A stretch of 64,000 nt of DNA, taken from contig JBCFYV010002255.1 of assembly GCA_039000515.1 (NCBI GenBank), positions 23,619,963 to 23,683,962 on the forward strand, given 5' to 3'. Source of the DNA: Timema cristinae. Taxonomy: Eukaryota > Arthropoda > Insecta > Phasmatodea > Timematidae. This document shows positions 11,546-23,045 of the stretch, one piece after another (the first letter of the stretch is position 1; the number at the start of each line of letters is the position of its first letter). The notes below the pieces were generated by a model. The model saw only the letters and a program-made list of their open reading frames with translations. It did not search any database and was not told the DNA's origin. The translations under genes and the position numbers were made by a program.

Positions 11546-12859
11546 GAACCTTGACGAGCTGACACTCCTACCGTAGATGGGGTACACGCAGGCTACACTA
11601 ACATAGTTCTTAGGTCGAACATTTAATTTTTAAAAAGGCTTCATTCTATTTTATTACCGAATCACAAATTATATTTTCAGTTTATAGTTGAAAATTCAAC
11701 ATTTTGGTCAAAAACTCTGTATAAGAAGATAATATGCATGTTTTGAAAGTAAAAAAGGCCGTCTAGATTGATATTCTTAAGCGCATCGGGCTAAGGACCC
11801 GGTTGAATGCCTACTAGGTCGTACCGCTGCGATTTGTTCTTATGCATTACTTTGATATCTCGGTTTTATTCCTCTCTTTCTGAACCCTTTTGTCCGTCTC
11901 AAATTGCCTCTCTCTGTTCCCTCCATTTAAAAGTGGTCACATTGTTGTGATCGATGAAGGTAAGCGCTACGAACGATTAGAGCGCATGCGCGCACTGGTA
12001 ATCGACTGATGCTCCTCTTGATAAGTTTTGGGAGGGCTGAAAAATGTGGAGTGAGGGGGCGGGGTAAATGGAACAAGGCTGAATAAAAGCGGGGCGGTCG
12101 GCCAATTCAACGCGTGACAAACTGCCTGGTCTATCTTTTTTTTTTATCGTCGTGATAAAAGTTGGTTATTGATTGTTTTTCCATTTGTGTGCATGTGGAG
12201 GGGGCAAGACGATTCCCCTCCGCCCTCTTGTAAACAGGGCTGGTTTTCATAATATTGACACGCCCCACCTCCCCCTACCCCAATTAAGGATGGATTATCG
12301 ATATTTTCTTGAAACTTATAGTAGACTAAATAATGTGACACAGTTGTCAACTGCAAAACATTTTGACACACTGTCAGACATTTTGTTTTAAAGGTTCTTC
12401 AGGCGATAACAAGGAAGGGACCTTGGCTATGTCCTGCTGATAACAAATATAATTATTGCATGATAATATTTTCTCCTTTTTGATTTGGTAATCTGATTTA
12501 TATATTAAAAATAAATCTACACCCGCCTCCCCTTGGATCCATAAAAAAAGTAAAAACCTTGGCCCAGTGAAATAATGTTATGTTAGGTGTATAGTTTACA
12601 AAAAAATAACCTTCTCATTGAATTCATTAGACAAGTTTTGGTCGTGGCATATTTTAAAGCTTTTTAAAAGAGTCATACTCCAAGCCATTTACTATGCATC
12701 TATAATTTTGAACAGTTGTCATTTTTGGTAACTGTAGCATATTGTACACTTTTATTTGTTACATGCCTGTAAATGTTATTCTGTAAGGTGATCCGGTTAT
12801 AGACACGCTGTCCAATGTTAATGAAATGGCTCGTAAACATCCTAAATTAAAATAATGGG
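11546..12859. other. No gene seen
   Basis: Contains an isolated GCGCATGCGC palindrome (NRF-1-type) near 11983, purine- or pyrimidine-rich patches and no coding frame with recognisable motifs. A tRNA-like phrase near 11780-11835 is too worn to call. Confidence 0.4.
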
Positions 12860-12861
12860 TA

Positions 12862-12915
12862 GAGTAAGGTGGGGCAAGAGTACGCGTCGGGTAAGAGTAC
12901 GCATTGGCTTTATTT
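12862..12915. promoter_or_regulatory. Left-end transposase binding-site candidates
   Basis: The terminal GTGGGGCAAGAGTACGC is followed at once by a second, shorter copy, GGGTAAGAGTACGC. Adjacent repeats of the end motif usually mark transposase binding sites; binding here is inferred. Confidence 0.6.
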
Positions 12916-13024
12916 CTATTTTGGCAAAATAGCAGTTGGCCCCACTGTTTGGTTTTAGGAAGGTGTCATGGCAGATAGGTTGTCAACATAGTTTGAGCTG
13001 AATCTGAAAACATATTTTCAAACA

Positions 13025-15330
13025 ATGCGGTAAGTTGTGATTCTAAGCATTCTGATGTAATTTGGCAGTATTTAGCAAACGTAATAGCTACATAAAATAT
13101 TTATTAAAACTAATATGTATTTATATATTTAGAAAGAGCTCTTTTTAATGTAAACCAAAGTGTCCACATAATTTAGGAAGTTTCTCACTAGGCGACAGCA
13201 CTTCCCGGTGAGTTGTAAAACTATGAGTGGGGCAAGGAGACGCACGAAGAGGCGGGGCATAAGTACGCACTGCGTACTCTTACCCCAACTCTTGATTACG
13301 AGTATTTCTAACTTTATATCGACCCATTGAACCATTCTTTTCTAAATATAAATTAATGTATAGCTCTATTATTACCCTTAATATAGAGGGAATATCAGTG
13401 GCGAAGCGTGGAATCTTTCCAGGATACCAAAATTTTTTGTTTAAGACATTTAGGTATACAAAAATAAATTAATACATATGTTTAATGTTAATGTATGTGA
13501 TTCAATTTATATTTTAGGACTTATAAAAAACAAACAAATCGTAAACCATGTACTGAACAAATGCTTAACAGAGCTAAGCAAATGCTTCAAGATGGATTTT
13601 CGAAAAGACAAATTGCAAAAGATCTTGAAATAAGTGAAGCTACTTTGAGAAAGCGTTTAAAAAAGGTAAGCTACATGAAATTTAATATAAACCTTTTAAA
13701 AATATAAAATCAAGTTTGTAAACTATGATATAAAATACATCTCAAATTAATTTTATTATTGTTTCAGGGGTTTGGTGTAAATAAACTGGGCAGGTTTGCA
13801 AAGACATTTGATGAAAGACAAGAAAATGACTTGGCTAAACATTGCAAGGACCTTGATGCGTGTTTTTACGGATTGACATTAAAAGATTTAAGACGTTTAG
13901 CATTTGAATTTGCTGAGATAAATGGAATTAAAACCCCATTTGATAAAGAGACGAAGCTAGCTGGTAAAGACTGGGCATACAGTTTTATGAAAAAATTTAA
14001 TTTGACACTCCGTATTCCTCAAAAGACTAGTCTTGCTCGAGTGATGGGTTTTAACAAAATTCAAGTAGATGCATTTTTTGACAATCTTGTGGCCTTAATG
14101 TCGAAATTTGAGTTCCCGTCAACTCGTATTTTTAATATGGATGAATCGGGAATAACTACAGTTCCAAATAAAGTTCCAAAAGTTGTTGCTAGCATAGGAA
14201 AGAAAGCTGTTGGTAAAATTGTGTCTGCAGAGAGAGGACAGCTTATAACCATTGTTTGTGCTGTAAGTGCCAGTGGAAATTATGTACCACCTGCGATCAT
14301 TTTTCCAAGAAAAAGAGGAATAGAAGAGCTAATGAATGGAGCCCCTCCAGGATCAACTATGATATGTTCTGACAGTGGGTACATAAACACAGAGCTATTT
14401 AAAGACTGGTTGAAGCATTTTCAGAAAAATGTAATGGCAAGTTTAGAGAACCCCGTATTGCTTATTGTAGACAACCACACTTCACACATGAGTTTGGATG
14501 CTGTGCTCTTCTGCAGAAGACATTCTATTCATCTATTATCCATCCCTCCGCATAGTACTCACAAGCTGCAACCTTTGGACATATGTTTTTTTAAGCCATT
14601 AAAAGATTTCTACTCACAAGCTTGCGACCAATGGTTATTGAGTCACCCTGGGCGTACAATTTCCCACTTTCTAGTTGCGCAATTTTTTGGCAATGCCTAC
14701 CAAAGATGTGCCACAATGACGAAAGTTATTAATGGATTTAATATGTGTGGTATTTTCCCTGTTAACCGTTACGTATTTTCAGAAGAAGAGTTTATTCCAT
14801 CAGCTGTCACGGACCAAACTAATGACTCATCAAACGCAACATCTGAGACTCATCCATCAAAATCTTTGGCTGCCAAAATAAGTTCTCAACCATCAACATC
14901 TTCGGCTGCCACAACAGATCCTCAGCAACCTCAACCTCAACAACAAACGACCTATCCAGTAGATCTGATACCATTCCCTAAAAGAACAGAAAATCAAAAT
15001 AGAAGAAAGAGATGGCAAAAATCTCAAATAATAACAGGGACACCATTTAAAAATAGTTTAATGATAAAAGAAGAAAGTAAAAATGCTATTTGTCAAGCTA
15101 GGAAATCATTGTTCAGATCTAAAATTAATACTCCAGTTATGTCTCTGTCAAAAAGAATAAAAACAACAAAATCAAAAGTTGACGAAGACATTTTCTGCCC
15201 CGGCTGCGAAGAACAGTATGAAGATCCACCTCTAGAAGACTGGGTACAATGCAAAAGTTGCAAAGAATGGTGGCATGAAGCTTGTTCTAATTATGAAAGT
15301 TCAGGTGAATTCATGTGTGACTATTGTTAA
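13025..15330 (+). CDS. Pogo/Tigger-like transposase, three exons
   Basis: Exons 13025-13029, 13518-13665 and 13768-15330 have GT-AG introns of 488 and 102 bp and join in phase to give 571 residues. Exon 1 supplies only ATG CG before gtaagt. The splice restores MRTYKKQTNRK, the usual start of psq-type helix-turn-helix transposases, with the helix region GFSKRQIAKDLEISEATLRK at about 27-46. A CENPB-type domain follows. The DDE_1 core shows D176 (MDESG), D286 (VDNHTSH) and D322 (QPLDICFFKPLK), a DD35D spacing. After a Ser/Gln-rich linker and basic stretch, the last 44 residues form a C4HC3 PHD-type finger (Cys528, 531, 546, 549, His554, Cys557, 568, 571). It would act in the nucleus, binding the element ends and cutting and pasting it. 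AATAAA at about 15674 may be the poly(A) signal. Exon 1 is the least certain part. Confidence 0.9.
13219..13292. promoter_or_regulatory. Cluster of end-like motifs in intron 1
   Basis: Within intron 1 there are GTGGGGCAAGGAGACGC, then GGGGCATAAGTACGC and the inverted GCGTACTCTTACCCC. All are relatives of the transposon's terminal repeat, in both orientations. They could be internal transposase sites that let the protein repress or fold its own element. Confidence 0.6.
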
Positions 15331-15532
15331 ATAAGTTTTAAATCACCTCTAAAATTGTTTCTCAACTAGTTTATAAGTCAAGGAAATGGATTTTTCAATG
15401 AGAAGTTCTTTATATATAAAAAAAGGTAAAATAGTTTACTTTATTCAATAATGCCTATAATGCATTTTTAATGTCTTGTAAAGTTTTATAATGTAAAAGT
15501 CTATATCATACATTATTTTTTATAATATTTAT

Positions 15533-15600
15533 AATGCGTACTTTTACCCCGTAATGAACGTACTCTTACCCCACCTATGGGGCAAAAGTATCGTTTTGTC
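15533..15600. promoter_or_regulatory. Right-side subterminal end-motif cluster
   Basis: Reads GCGTACTTTTACCCC, then CGTACTCTTACCCC, then TGGGGCAAAAGTATCG in the opposite sense. This is two inward copies and one outward copy of the terminal motif, about 200 bp inside the right end, mirroring the intron 1 cluster. Confidence 0.6.
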
Positions 15601-15778
15601 AAATTTTGTAATTTTTAAAGAATTGGTTAAAATAATTTTTTGAAAAATTATTAAAAATTTCTACTTCAATGACAATAAAATGAAGATAGTTATCCCAAAA
15701 ATTGACATAATTTAACATATAATTCTAGCTTATACATGTGTTTAAACGTTAAGTGCGTCCTCTTGCCCCACTTTACTC

Positions 15779-16084
15779 TACTGCTTAGATTTTGTTATGG
15801 GCTTTAGGCCTACATGTGCTCGAACGCAAGCGTGGCCATTAGCAATCGCGTATGGCACTTCGAAACAGTTGATAAGGATATTTTTACATTATACCCTCCT
15901 TCATTTAGCCAAAGTTTAGTTTTTTTAGTTTTTCAGATTACTTCTTAAAATTTTTAATGAACTTGTATAAAAAAAATATAACAATCAAATGATCATTTTT
16001 AGGGCTCAGAAACAAATGATAAGGATCAACAAAATGGCTGATAGGCCCAACCCTAATTTTTATATGACCTACTTGGATCGCGAT
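15779..16084. other. No gene seen
   Basis: AT-rich spacer between the pogo element and a dispersed repeat; nothing recognised. Confidence 0.4.
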
Positions 16085-16405
16085 TAACTTAACTTTAACA
16101 TAAAGAAACTAGTGTGTGATCAGTAATCACGTAACTTAACGTGACTACTGAAACAAAATACAAGACAATGGATTTGCACGTTTGGAAACAAATTGTTCAC
16201 TAAAATTAAACCCAAGTATTTATGGCTAAATGGCTCATCAGAGAGCAAGTATACTTGCAATAGAAACTTTACTGGATATACAAAATAAAGTGTAACAAGA
16301 GGCTACAATATTTTAGAGTTTATGAAACTCGGAAACTGTACGGAAGAATTCATATATATATAACATAAATAAACAAATGAAGCACTAAATAGCCCTAACC
16401 TAATG
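16085..16405 (+). repeat. Dispersed repeat, uninterrupted copy
   Basis: Matches 51290-51828: taaagaaactagtgtgtgat, later attgttcactaaaattaaac, then caagta-tacttgcaat and an end in taacctaa. At 16114-16121 it carries the intact site GTGTGATC, which in the other copy is split and duplicated by an insertion. It therefore acts as a natural empty site. Confidence 0.75.
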
Positions 16406-16525
16406 TTCGCTTAACGTAAAAGTTCTGCTCAAGGGTACGTTAGGTTAACTGCGTCGTGATGACTTCCATTAAAAAACACGAGGAAAACTTTTACGTTATG
16501 TTAGGTTATGTTAGGTTATGTTAAT
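16391..16525. repeat. Inverted repeat ending in GTTAGGTTAT tandem units
   Basis: The left arm cctaacctaatg...aacgtaaaagtt is mirrored by aacttttacgttatgttagg, which continues as tandem ttaggttatg units. The short tandem contains TTAGG, the common arthropod telomere word, but with a 10-bp period, so it is not a telomere array. Confidence 0.5.
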
Positions 16526-16832
16526 TTGATCGTGGACCTGGCATGAACAACCAAAATACTATTATGTTTTTAAATAAAATTCATGTTTCACAACGGTTAC
16601 AACATAATCATTTGATACAAGTGGCTTAGTTAAGAACAAGCATATCGGCCCATGTATTTAACATATTATACACATTTTTAAATTAATAAACCACACTAAT
16701 AATCCTTTTCTTCCTCCCCCTCCCCCATAATAAAGTTTATGCTACACTTGTATTGTATTTAAAACATTAAAAGTTTGTGGCCTGTAAGCCATAATTAACC
16801 ACAATTTGATAAATAAATAATACAAATAAAGG

Positions 16833-16872
16833 CGTACAACCCGAATGGATAGTAAAACACGGTGCTAAAAAA
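16833..16872 (+). mobile_element. SINE tail fragment
   Basis: Diverged shared tail, ggcgtacaacccgaatggat followed by agtaaaacacggtgctaa. No head and no clear target duplication. Confidence 0.6.
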
Positions 16873-17054
16873 TAATATTTATAAATCATATTTATCTAAA
16901 GGGTTTGAATTGTGATTTAAAGTAGTTATCATAAGCTCTAATTTGACACCACAATGAACATAACAGGTTAATAAATAATGCATGTATGGTTATTTTAAGT
17001 AATTTCAAAATGGCACCATGGGGCACAGAAAAATCAGAATAATTATATCTAAGT

Positions 17055-17276
17055 GGTTCAATCCTCGGTCCCGGCAAAGATTTATCTGATTACCAAACCC
17101 TTCCTTCACCTCTGACAAGACATCTTGTGAATGTGGAGAATGCCAGGCCTCCACCGTGGTTCGGATTCCACGTTAAACTGTAGGTCCTCCATTTCATCTC
17201 ACAATCACCCTACCATTACACATTAGCGTAAGTGCGTATAACCCGAACGGGTAGTAAGACGTGCTAATAATAATAA
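17055..17276 (+). mobile_element. SINE-A, 5'-truncated at the B box
   Basis: Begins exactly at GGTTCAATCC and runs through the short-type body and tail to (TAA)n. It is flanked by the target duplication TATATCTAAGT (17044-17054 and 17277-17287, with one possible extra base). The duplication abuts the cut, so the truncation happened at insertion, typical of LINE-driven target-primed copying. Confidence 0.88.
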
Positions 17277-17299
17277 TATATCTAAGTCAGTAGACCCAA

Positions 17300-17559
<260 letters not shown>

Positions 17560-17570
17560 AGTAGACCCAA

Positions 17571-18384
17571 CACGCAATATTATTCTACTTGATTCACTTG
17601 ATTGATAGTTGACGTGTCAAATTACAGTTTTGTTTTCCTTTGATTATTTTACTACGCACCATCTTTTGTGCGCACACCCCCTAAACACCCGATAAAGTTT
17701 TACGACCATTCAAATCACGTCTCGTCCTACTAAAATAAAAAGGCCCGGGGATAACTTTAATTAAGCCTGGAAATTCATTTTATATCAAATAGAGTAAAAG
17801 TTCCCAACGCGTTCATTAGTACAACTTTGTACACCCTTTGACCTTGGCGTTGGTTTTTGAATGTCATTGTTTTTGTGCGCCCAGCGGAAAAAGCTTGTTT
17901 GCGGGATCCACTCCAGTGCTAGATAATGAATGCTCTCCAGGAGAAAATAAATTTAACGAGTGACGAGCCAACACCACCTGCCCAAATACACTAATTACCT
18001 TTGTATAAGTTGCCACAGGGGCTTATAGATAAAACAAGTTGTTCGGCAAGCGAGGAGTGGAAAGCGTTTTCCTAGGAAAATAGAGAATATAATATAACAA
18101 TTTATTTTTCTTGAGAACAGAAAATATGTTTGAGTTAACCTTGAAATATTGACCAATTATTTTTGAGAACAAAACCGGTTTTATTCCTATCTAACAATAT
18201 ATTAACTCACAGTGGCGAGGCATATATATACTAGTATACAATGTTACCATGGTGACATTTGGAAATGAAGGGGAATACGTTTTGGTTAGTTGGCCCATGT
18301 TTATACCTGTTTCAGGCATTTTATAGCAAATGTGAGCGATGGGCTGTCCTAACCTAATGTTTTGGATGTTTTAGAAAACGTGTT
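17571..18384. other. No gene seen
   Basis: Unassigned AT-rich DNA. The phrase cagtggcgaggcata near 18211 resembles a hAT end, but no partner end was found. Confidence 0.4.
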
Positions 18385-18495
18385 CATATCGGTGGTTATA
18401 GAACAATAAACAAGAACATGTCCCATATCGGTCTCTATAGAACAATAAACAAGAATTTATAATGCCGGTCACTATAGAACATTAAATATATATTG

Positions 18496-18762
18496 TTAGC
18501 ACCGCGTCTTACTACCCGTTCGGGTTATACGCACTTATGCTAATGTATAATGGTAGGGTGATTGTGAGATGAAATGGAGGACCTACAGTTTAACGTTGAA
18601 TCCGAACCACGGTGGAGGCCTGGCATTCCCCACATTCACAAGATGTCTTGTCAGAGGTGAAGGAAGGGTTTGGAAATCAGATAAATCTGTGCCGGGACCG
18701 AGGATTGAACCCCGGACTCCAGCACAGAAGTTCGACACCTTACCCTAGACCGCCAGGTCACC
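18496..18762 (-). mobile_element. SINE-A inserted in the minisatellite
   Basis: Full-length minus-strand copy from ttagcaccgcg to the reversed GGTGACC, short-body form. The minisatellite words aacattaaa occur at 18479 and again directly after the head at 18763, giving the target duplication. Confidence 0.9.
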
Positions 18763-19486
18763 AACATTAAACAAGATTAGGTCCAGTGTCGCTCACTATT
18801 AGAACAATAAACAAGAATAGAGCCAGTGTCGGTCACTATTAGAACAATAAACAAGAATAGATCCAGTGTCGGTCACTATTAGAACAATAAACAAGAATAG
18901 ATCCAGTGTCGGTCACTATTAGAACAATAAACAAGAATAGATCCAGTGTCGGTCACTATTAGAACAATAAACAAGAATAGATCCAGTGTCGGTCACTATT
19001 AGAACAATAAACAAGAATAGATCCAGTATCGGTCACTATTAGAACAATAAACAAGAATAGATCCAGTGTCGGTCACTATTAGAACAATAAACAAGAATAG
19101 ATCCAGTGTCGGTCACTATTAGAACAATAAACAAGAATAGATCCAGTGTCGGTCACTATTAGAACAATAAACAAGATAGATCCAGTGTCGGTCACTATTA
19201 GAACAATAAACAAGATAGATCCAGTGTCAGTCACTATTAGAACAATAACAAGAATAGATCCAGTGTCGGTCACTATTAGAACAATAAACAAGAATAGGTC
19301 CATGTCGGTCACTATTAGAACAATAACAAGAATATATCCAGTGTCGGTCACTATTAGAACATATAACAAGAATAGATCCAGTGTCGGTCACTATTAGAAC
19401 AATAAACAAGAATAGATCAGTGTCGGTCACTATTAGAACAATAAACAAGAATAGATCCATGTTGGTCACTTTTAGAACAATAACAA

Positions 19487-19611
19487 GCCAGGCCTCACGT
19501 GGTTTCGATTCACGTTTAACTGTAGGTCCTCATTTCATCTCACAATCACCCTACCATTACACTTAGCGTAAGTGCGTATAACCCGAACGGGTAGTAAGAC
19601 GCGGTGCTAAT
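19487..19611 (+). mobile_element. SINE-A, 5'-truncated, indel-rich
   Basis: Begins at gccaggcctc and runs to the tail and TAA end. Compared with other copies it lacks single bases at several places (ggcctcacg for ggcctccacc, ctcatttc for ctccatttc, acacttag for acacattag). Minisatellite words aacaataaca flank it. Confidence 0.85.
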
Positions 19612-19671
19612 AATAACAACAATAAACAAGAATAGGTCCAGTGTTGGTCGCTATGGAACAATAAACAAGAA

Positions 19672-20739
19672 TGTGGGCCCAGTCTACTCAATCGGTGATC
19701 AAACCTTGTCCTCTCGTATCACGGCCAGATATGGTATCACGCATCTAACATTCCGGTTATTGACCTTTCATCTAGTTTTCTCTATTCCAACCCGGAAGGT
19801 CTAGGTCGAATTTAGGTTACGAGCAAGGTGCATTGGCAGTGTTTTTTTCTCTTCCTCTTTCCAAGAAAATAATTAACGTTTTTCTTTAAAATTCCACCCT
19901 GACCTTGAGTGTACCTTACCGGATAGCCTAAAAGCACTGCGATACGTGCAAGCACACTTCTTTGAAGCAGCTTTTGCGCATCATATCGCTTTGGATTATT
20001 TATAGCCTTCCTATATCGATCCGCCGTTCTGTTAACTTGTTGACAGCTTACATTACGTCATGTTCTTATGGCATGCTTTTATCAATTAGTGGAGTGGTCA
20101 GGGGTCGTCCTAACAACTGTGGCGGTATCCATTCATGCTCAGTCGTTCTGCAGATTTAAATATAATTGTTTTGAGTTGAATGAAATGCACATGATTAGGT
20201 AAAGAGAAGATTCTAAGCGCTTTCTGATAAATACGAACGCTTACAACCTATGACCGATATTTATAAAAAAAACTTTTGAGATTACTATGTGTAGAAAATT
20301 ATACAATTGTTTAAAATTATTTGAACTGGTTTTTCTTCCTGAAGCTGATACACACTGTGCAGATAATAATTGCAATCTACTGTAGCGAGCATTTGGCAAC
20401 ACTGCCTGCTCGTGAGTGGCTCGTAAGGTCAAGGACATTTTCAGACAGGTTTGTGTATAGGTTACTTTCTTTTCATCTGCATCCAACCATGAAACTATTC
20501 ATTCGACAGATTTTCCTCGTACAATTTGGTGCGTCAGTCAAATGTTTTCCTTTAAATGCGTGTCTGAACTTTGAATTACATAAAAGCTTTGTTGTTTTAC
20601 GGTTGGAATTTAAGGGACACGAGAAAAGGTCAGTGTTTTTGAAGTTTTTATATAGCATAACATTTTTTTTTGTTCATAATAAATCAAAGTTTACCGACAA
20701 ATGTTTCTCTTCGTTTGTCATCTAAATGTAGACAATTTA
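19672..20739. other. No gene recognised
   Basis: A 134-codon frame (20321-20725) is the longest, but it shows no domain, signal or splice support and I treat it as chance. Confidence 0.4.
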
Positions 20740-20974
20740 CAGTGGCCTTATGACTTCTTTGGTGCTGACTGACAGCTCACAGCTGACAGCTGATGGCTTT
20801 GAAAAGTTACCAGACCAAATTATGTATCCCTACACCGAACCATATGATCTGCAACAACATGTGTTTAGCAGCTGTCACTTCTGACAGTCAAAATTTAGGT
20901 ATATGCCTGAATATTGACTGTCAGAAGTCAGCTGTGAGCTGTCAGTCAGCACCAAAGAAGCCATGGGGTTACTG
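20740..20974. mobile_element. Palindromic MITE-P, copy 1
   Basis: 235 bp from CAGTGGCC to the reversed CAGTAACCCC, with TA on both sides. The left arm (cttctttggtgctgactgac) is the reverse complement of the right arm (gtcagtcagcaccaaagaag), and inner parts around gacagctcacagctgac also pair, so most of the element can fold on itself. TA duplications suggest mobilisation by a Tc1/mariner-type transposase. No coding capacity. Confidence 0.9.
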
Positions 20975-22009
20975 TATTTATGTGTTTCTACTGTTCAGCA
21001 ATATTTGGCTTATTTTGGCCAAAAAAGTGTTTTGCTATAAAAACTGCCCAACTCACTGGCCTTTTCTCGTATTCTCTACATCTCAACCGTAAAAAGAGAA
21101 TAATGTATACATAATATATAAAAAAATACTTAAGTGGTTTCTAAAGGTGTGGGAACTCCTCTCATTGGAAACAGCTTGATCCTCCCAATCTAATTCCAGT
21201 TTCCTTCCATAGCATTACTGAAAATGTATGTTTTATTAACCATCCGGGCTATTTGCATATTTATACTAATGAAGTCCACGTGCCCAAAGTATATGGGGGT
21301 AGTTGCGAGGTCATTGTAAATTGACGGTCCGATATCTGGCTGTTGTGTTAGACCGCTAGTCTTGTGAAAGTGACTACATTTCCAACAACCACAACTATTT
21401 TAAAGTAAGCTTTACAACACATTCTTTTTTCGAAACAATTTATTAGCGTCTTGGTTTTCCCTAATTAAGGATTACCTCTAAAAGATGCCTTTAAATTACA
21501 CGCGTGCGCTGGATTTGAACACAGGATCATATACCTTTGTGCACTATCAATGAGCTCTTTATTTCCTTTCCCGTGTTTAGCTCTTATTTTTCAACATGTA
21601 GGCTATTTGGTAAAAAAAATAATTTAATTTTATGTAGAATTAAATGCAAATTACATAAAAGATTACATATTGCAATTATGAAGTACCTTAAAGTAAATCT
21701 TAATATCCTGTAGTATAATATTTAAATATAGAAATACAACTATGTTACACCTAACATGATTTATTGTAGCATTTCTTGAAGTGTCTTAATATTTAACTTA
21801 GTTTTTCTCTACACCTCTTTGAGGGATATCATGGAATTGGGATGGCAGTTGATTGAATGATTTGGGAACGATGAGTTTCACTCAATTTTTGGCTCCAGTA
21901 AGAAGTTGAATAATTGCCGATTGTCAACACTTTTAAATGTAATAGTAATAATATTTACACCTCAGGCCGTGCTCAATAGTTATTAACATACAAATAATAT
22001 ACCTAATCT
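20975..22009. other. No gene seen
   Basis: AT-rich, with no repeat unit or coding frame that I can name. Confidence 0.4.
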
Positions 22010-22335
22010 CGGCGTTCCCTTACGGGATGGACAAGCAACTGTGTATAAAGCTAAAAAAATAACTTCATACGTCTTAATCCATCCTCCCTATCTTTCTTCA
22101 CACTTCCCTATTCTTGCATACTCACTGCGCTTCAACATCCATACACCGAGTCACACATGCTCTTTTATTCTTTAAACTCTTTTAATGTCTCTCTTTTTCA
22201 CACATTCGTTTACAACATTTAGCCACATCCTACATGGCCTACCCCTTCCATACACTCTACCTTCATATTTTTTGCTTCGTCGTTCAAGTCACACTTATTC
22301 ACTCATCATGCTCAAACCATCGTAAAACGTTTCTT
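22010..22335 (-). pseudogene. LINE 3' fragment, second copy
   Basis: On the minus strand it reads YGRGRPCRMWLNVVNECVKK with frame breaks, followed by the same actcggtgtatggatgttg block and a 3' UTR-like stretch (ttgtccatcccgtaagggaa) as the fragment at 9742-10075. It is a dead, 5'-truncated relative. Its upstream side abuts a SINE-A copy. Confidence 0.72.
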
Positions 22336-22346
22336 TTACATTGAAC

Positions 22347-22617
22347 TATTATTATTATTATTATTATTATCATTATTATTATTAGCACCGCGTCTTACTA
22401 CCCGTTCGGGTTATACGCACTTACACTAATGTGTAATGGCAGGGTGATTGTGAGATGAAATGGAGGACCTACAGTTTAACGTGGGATCCAAACCACGGTG
22501 GAGGCCTGGCATTCCACAAATTCACAAGTTGTGATTAATACACGCCTTGTCAGAGATGAAAGAAGGGTTTGGCAATCAGATAAATCTGTGCCAGGACCGA
22601 GGATTGAACCCCGGAAC
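22347..22617 (-). mobile_element. SINE-A, head truncated
   Basis: Minus-strand copy from a (TTA)n run through agcaccgcgtcttactaccc to ggattgaaccccgga, losing the front of the head. Gaacta occurs on both sides as a possible target duplication. Long-body form. Confidence 0.85.
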
Positions 22618-22744
22618 TAATTATTAGATTCCCTTTCAAACCACACTCCTTCGGCACCCATTCATTACTGACTGTCCACTCGAGTTTATAACAGTTGTTT
22701 CAATAGTAGGCCTATATTAAACAAATCAAATGTTATCACTGACT

Positions 22745-22895
22745 TAAGGACGAGAAAGATAGTTTCCAGAGGAATTGCACCCCAGTATTAATTAGTGTGG
22801 AGAGTGGATGTAAAATAAAACCTTAATTGCACCTGGCCAAGATTCGAACCTTGGCCTCCCGTCACAATCAATTCCTTATTGCAATTTTGACGATT
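22745..22895 (-). mobile_element. SINE-C remnant
   Basis: Minus-strand body and B box (aagattcgaaccttgg) recognisable; the tail is lost in divergence. Confidence 0.45.
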
Positions 22896-23045
22896 AATAG
22901 TGTACTACCACCAATGCGAGTTTTATCAAACGTTAAAAGTCAATTTTAACAATCATTTATAAACTCTGTTTCACTTCGAACCTGCTTTTGAGTGAAATTA
23001 AACGGGCTCATGCTTTTAATGCCGTATATTAAATTATTATTCGTC

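Larger units (their letters stand above)
12862..15778 (+). mobile_element. Complete pogo/Tigger-like DNA transposon, 2917 bp
   Basis: The inverted ends start GAGTAAGGTGGGGCAAGAG at 12862 and, read inward on the minus strand from 15778, GAGTAAAGTGGGGCAAGAG. About 22 of 24 bases match. A TA dinucleotide flanks each end (12860-12861 and 15779-15780), as expected for the Tc1/mariner/pogo superfamily. Inside lies one spliced transposase gene with all expected domains and no internal stop. Extra copies of the end motif occur inside both ends. The intact frame and well-matched ends suggest a fairly recent and possibly active element. Confidence 0.93.
18385..19671 (+). repeat. 40-bp minisatellite split by two SINEs
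   Basis: Unit: AGAACAATAAACAAGAATAG followed by ATCCAGTGTCGGTCACTATT. A divergent 5' block (18385-18488) is separated by a SINE from the main block of about 18 units (18763-19486). A short last block follows a second SINE piece (19612-19671). Units 1-9 are nearly identical and exactly 40 bp; from about 19170 on, units differ mainly by one-base deletions. Open frames through it on both strands are by-products of the repeat. Confidence 0.95.

Noticed and set aside
13398..13420. CAGTGGCGAAGCG as a hAT end inside pogo intron 1
   Set aside because: No inverted partner or 8-bp duplication could be found in the intron.
16480..16530. Telomere repeat array (TTAGG)n
   Set aside because: The units are 10 bp (GTTAGGTTAT-like), only three in number, and part of an inverted repeat.
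19079..19469. Open frames reading repeated IVLIVTDTGSI and TIRTINK peptides on both strands
   Set aside because: They are translations of the 40-bp minisatellite, which happens to lack stops in several frames.
18763..19486. CRISPR array
   Set aside because: Units are contiguous with no unique spacers and lie in an evidently eukaryotic context; it is a minisatellite.
20321..20725. 134-codon open frame as a gene
   Set aside because: No domain, no splice or start support, and AT-rich codon content like its surroundings.
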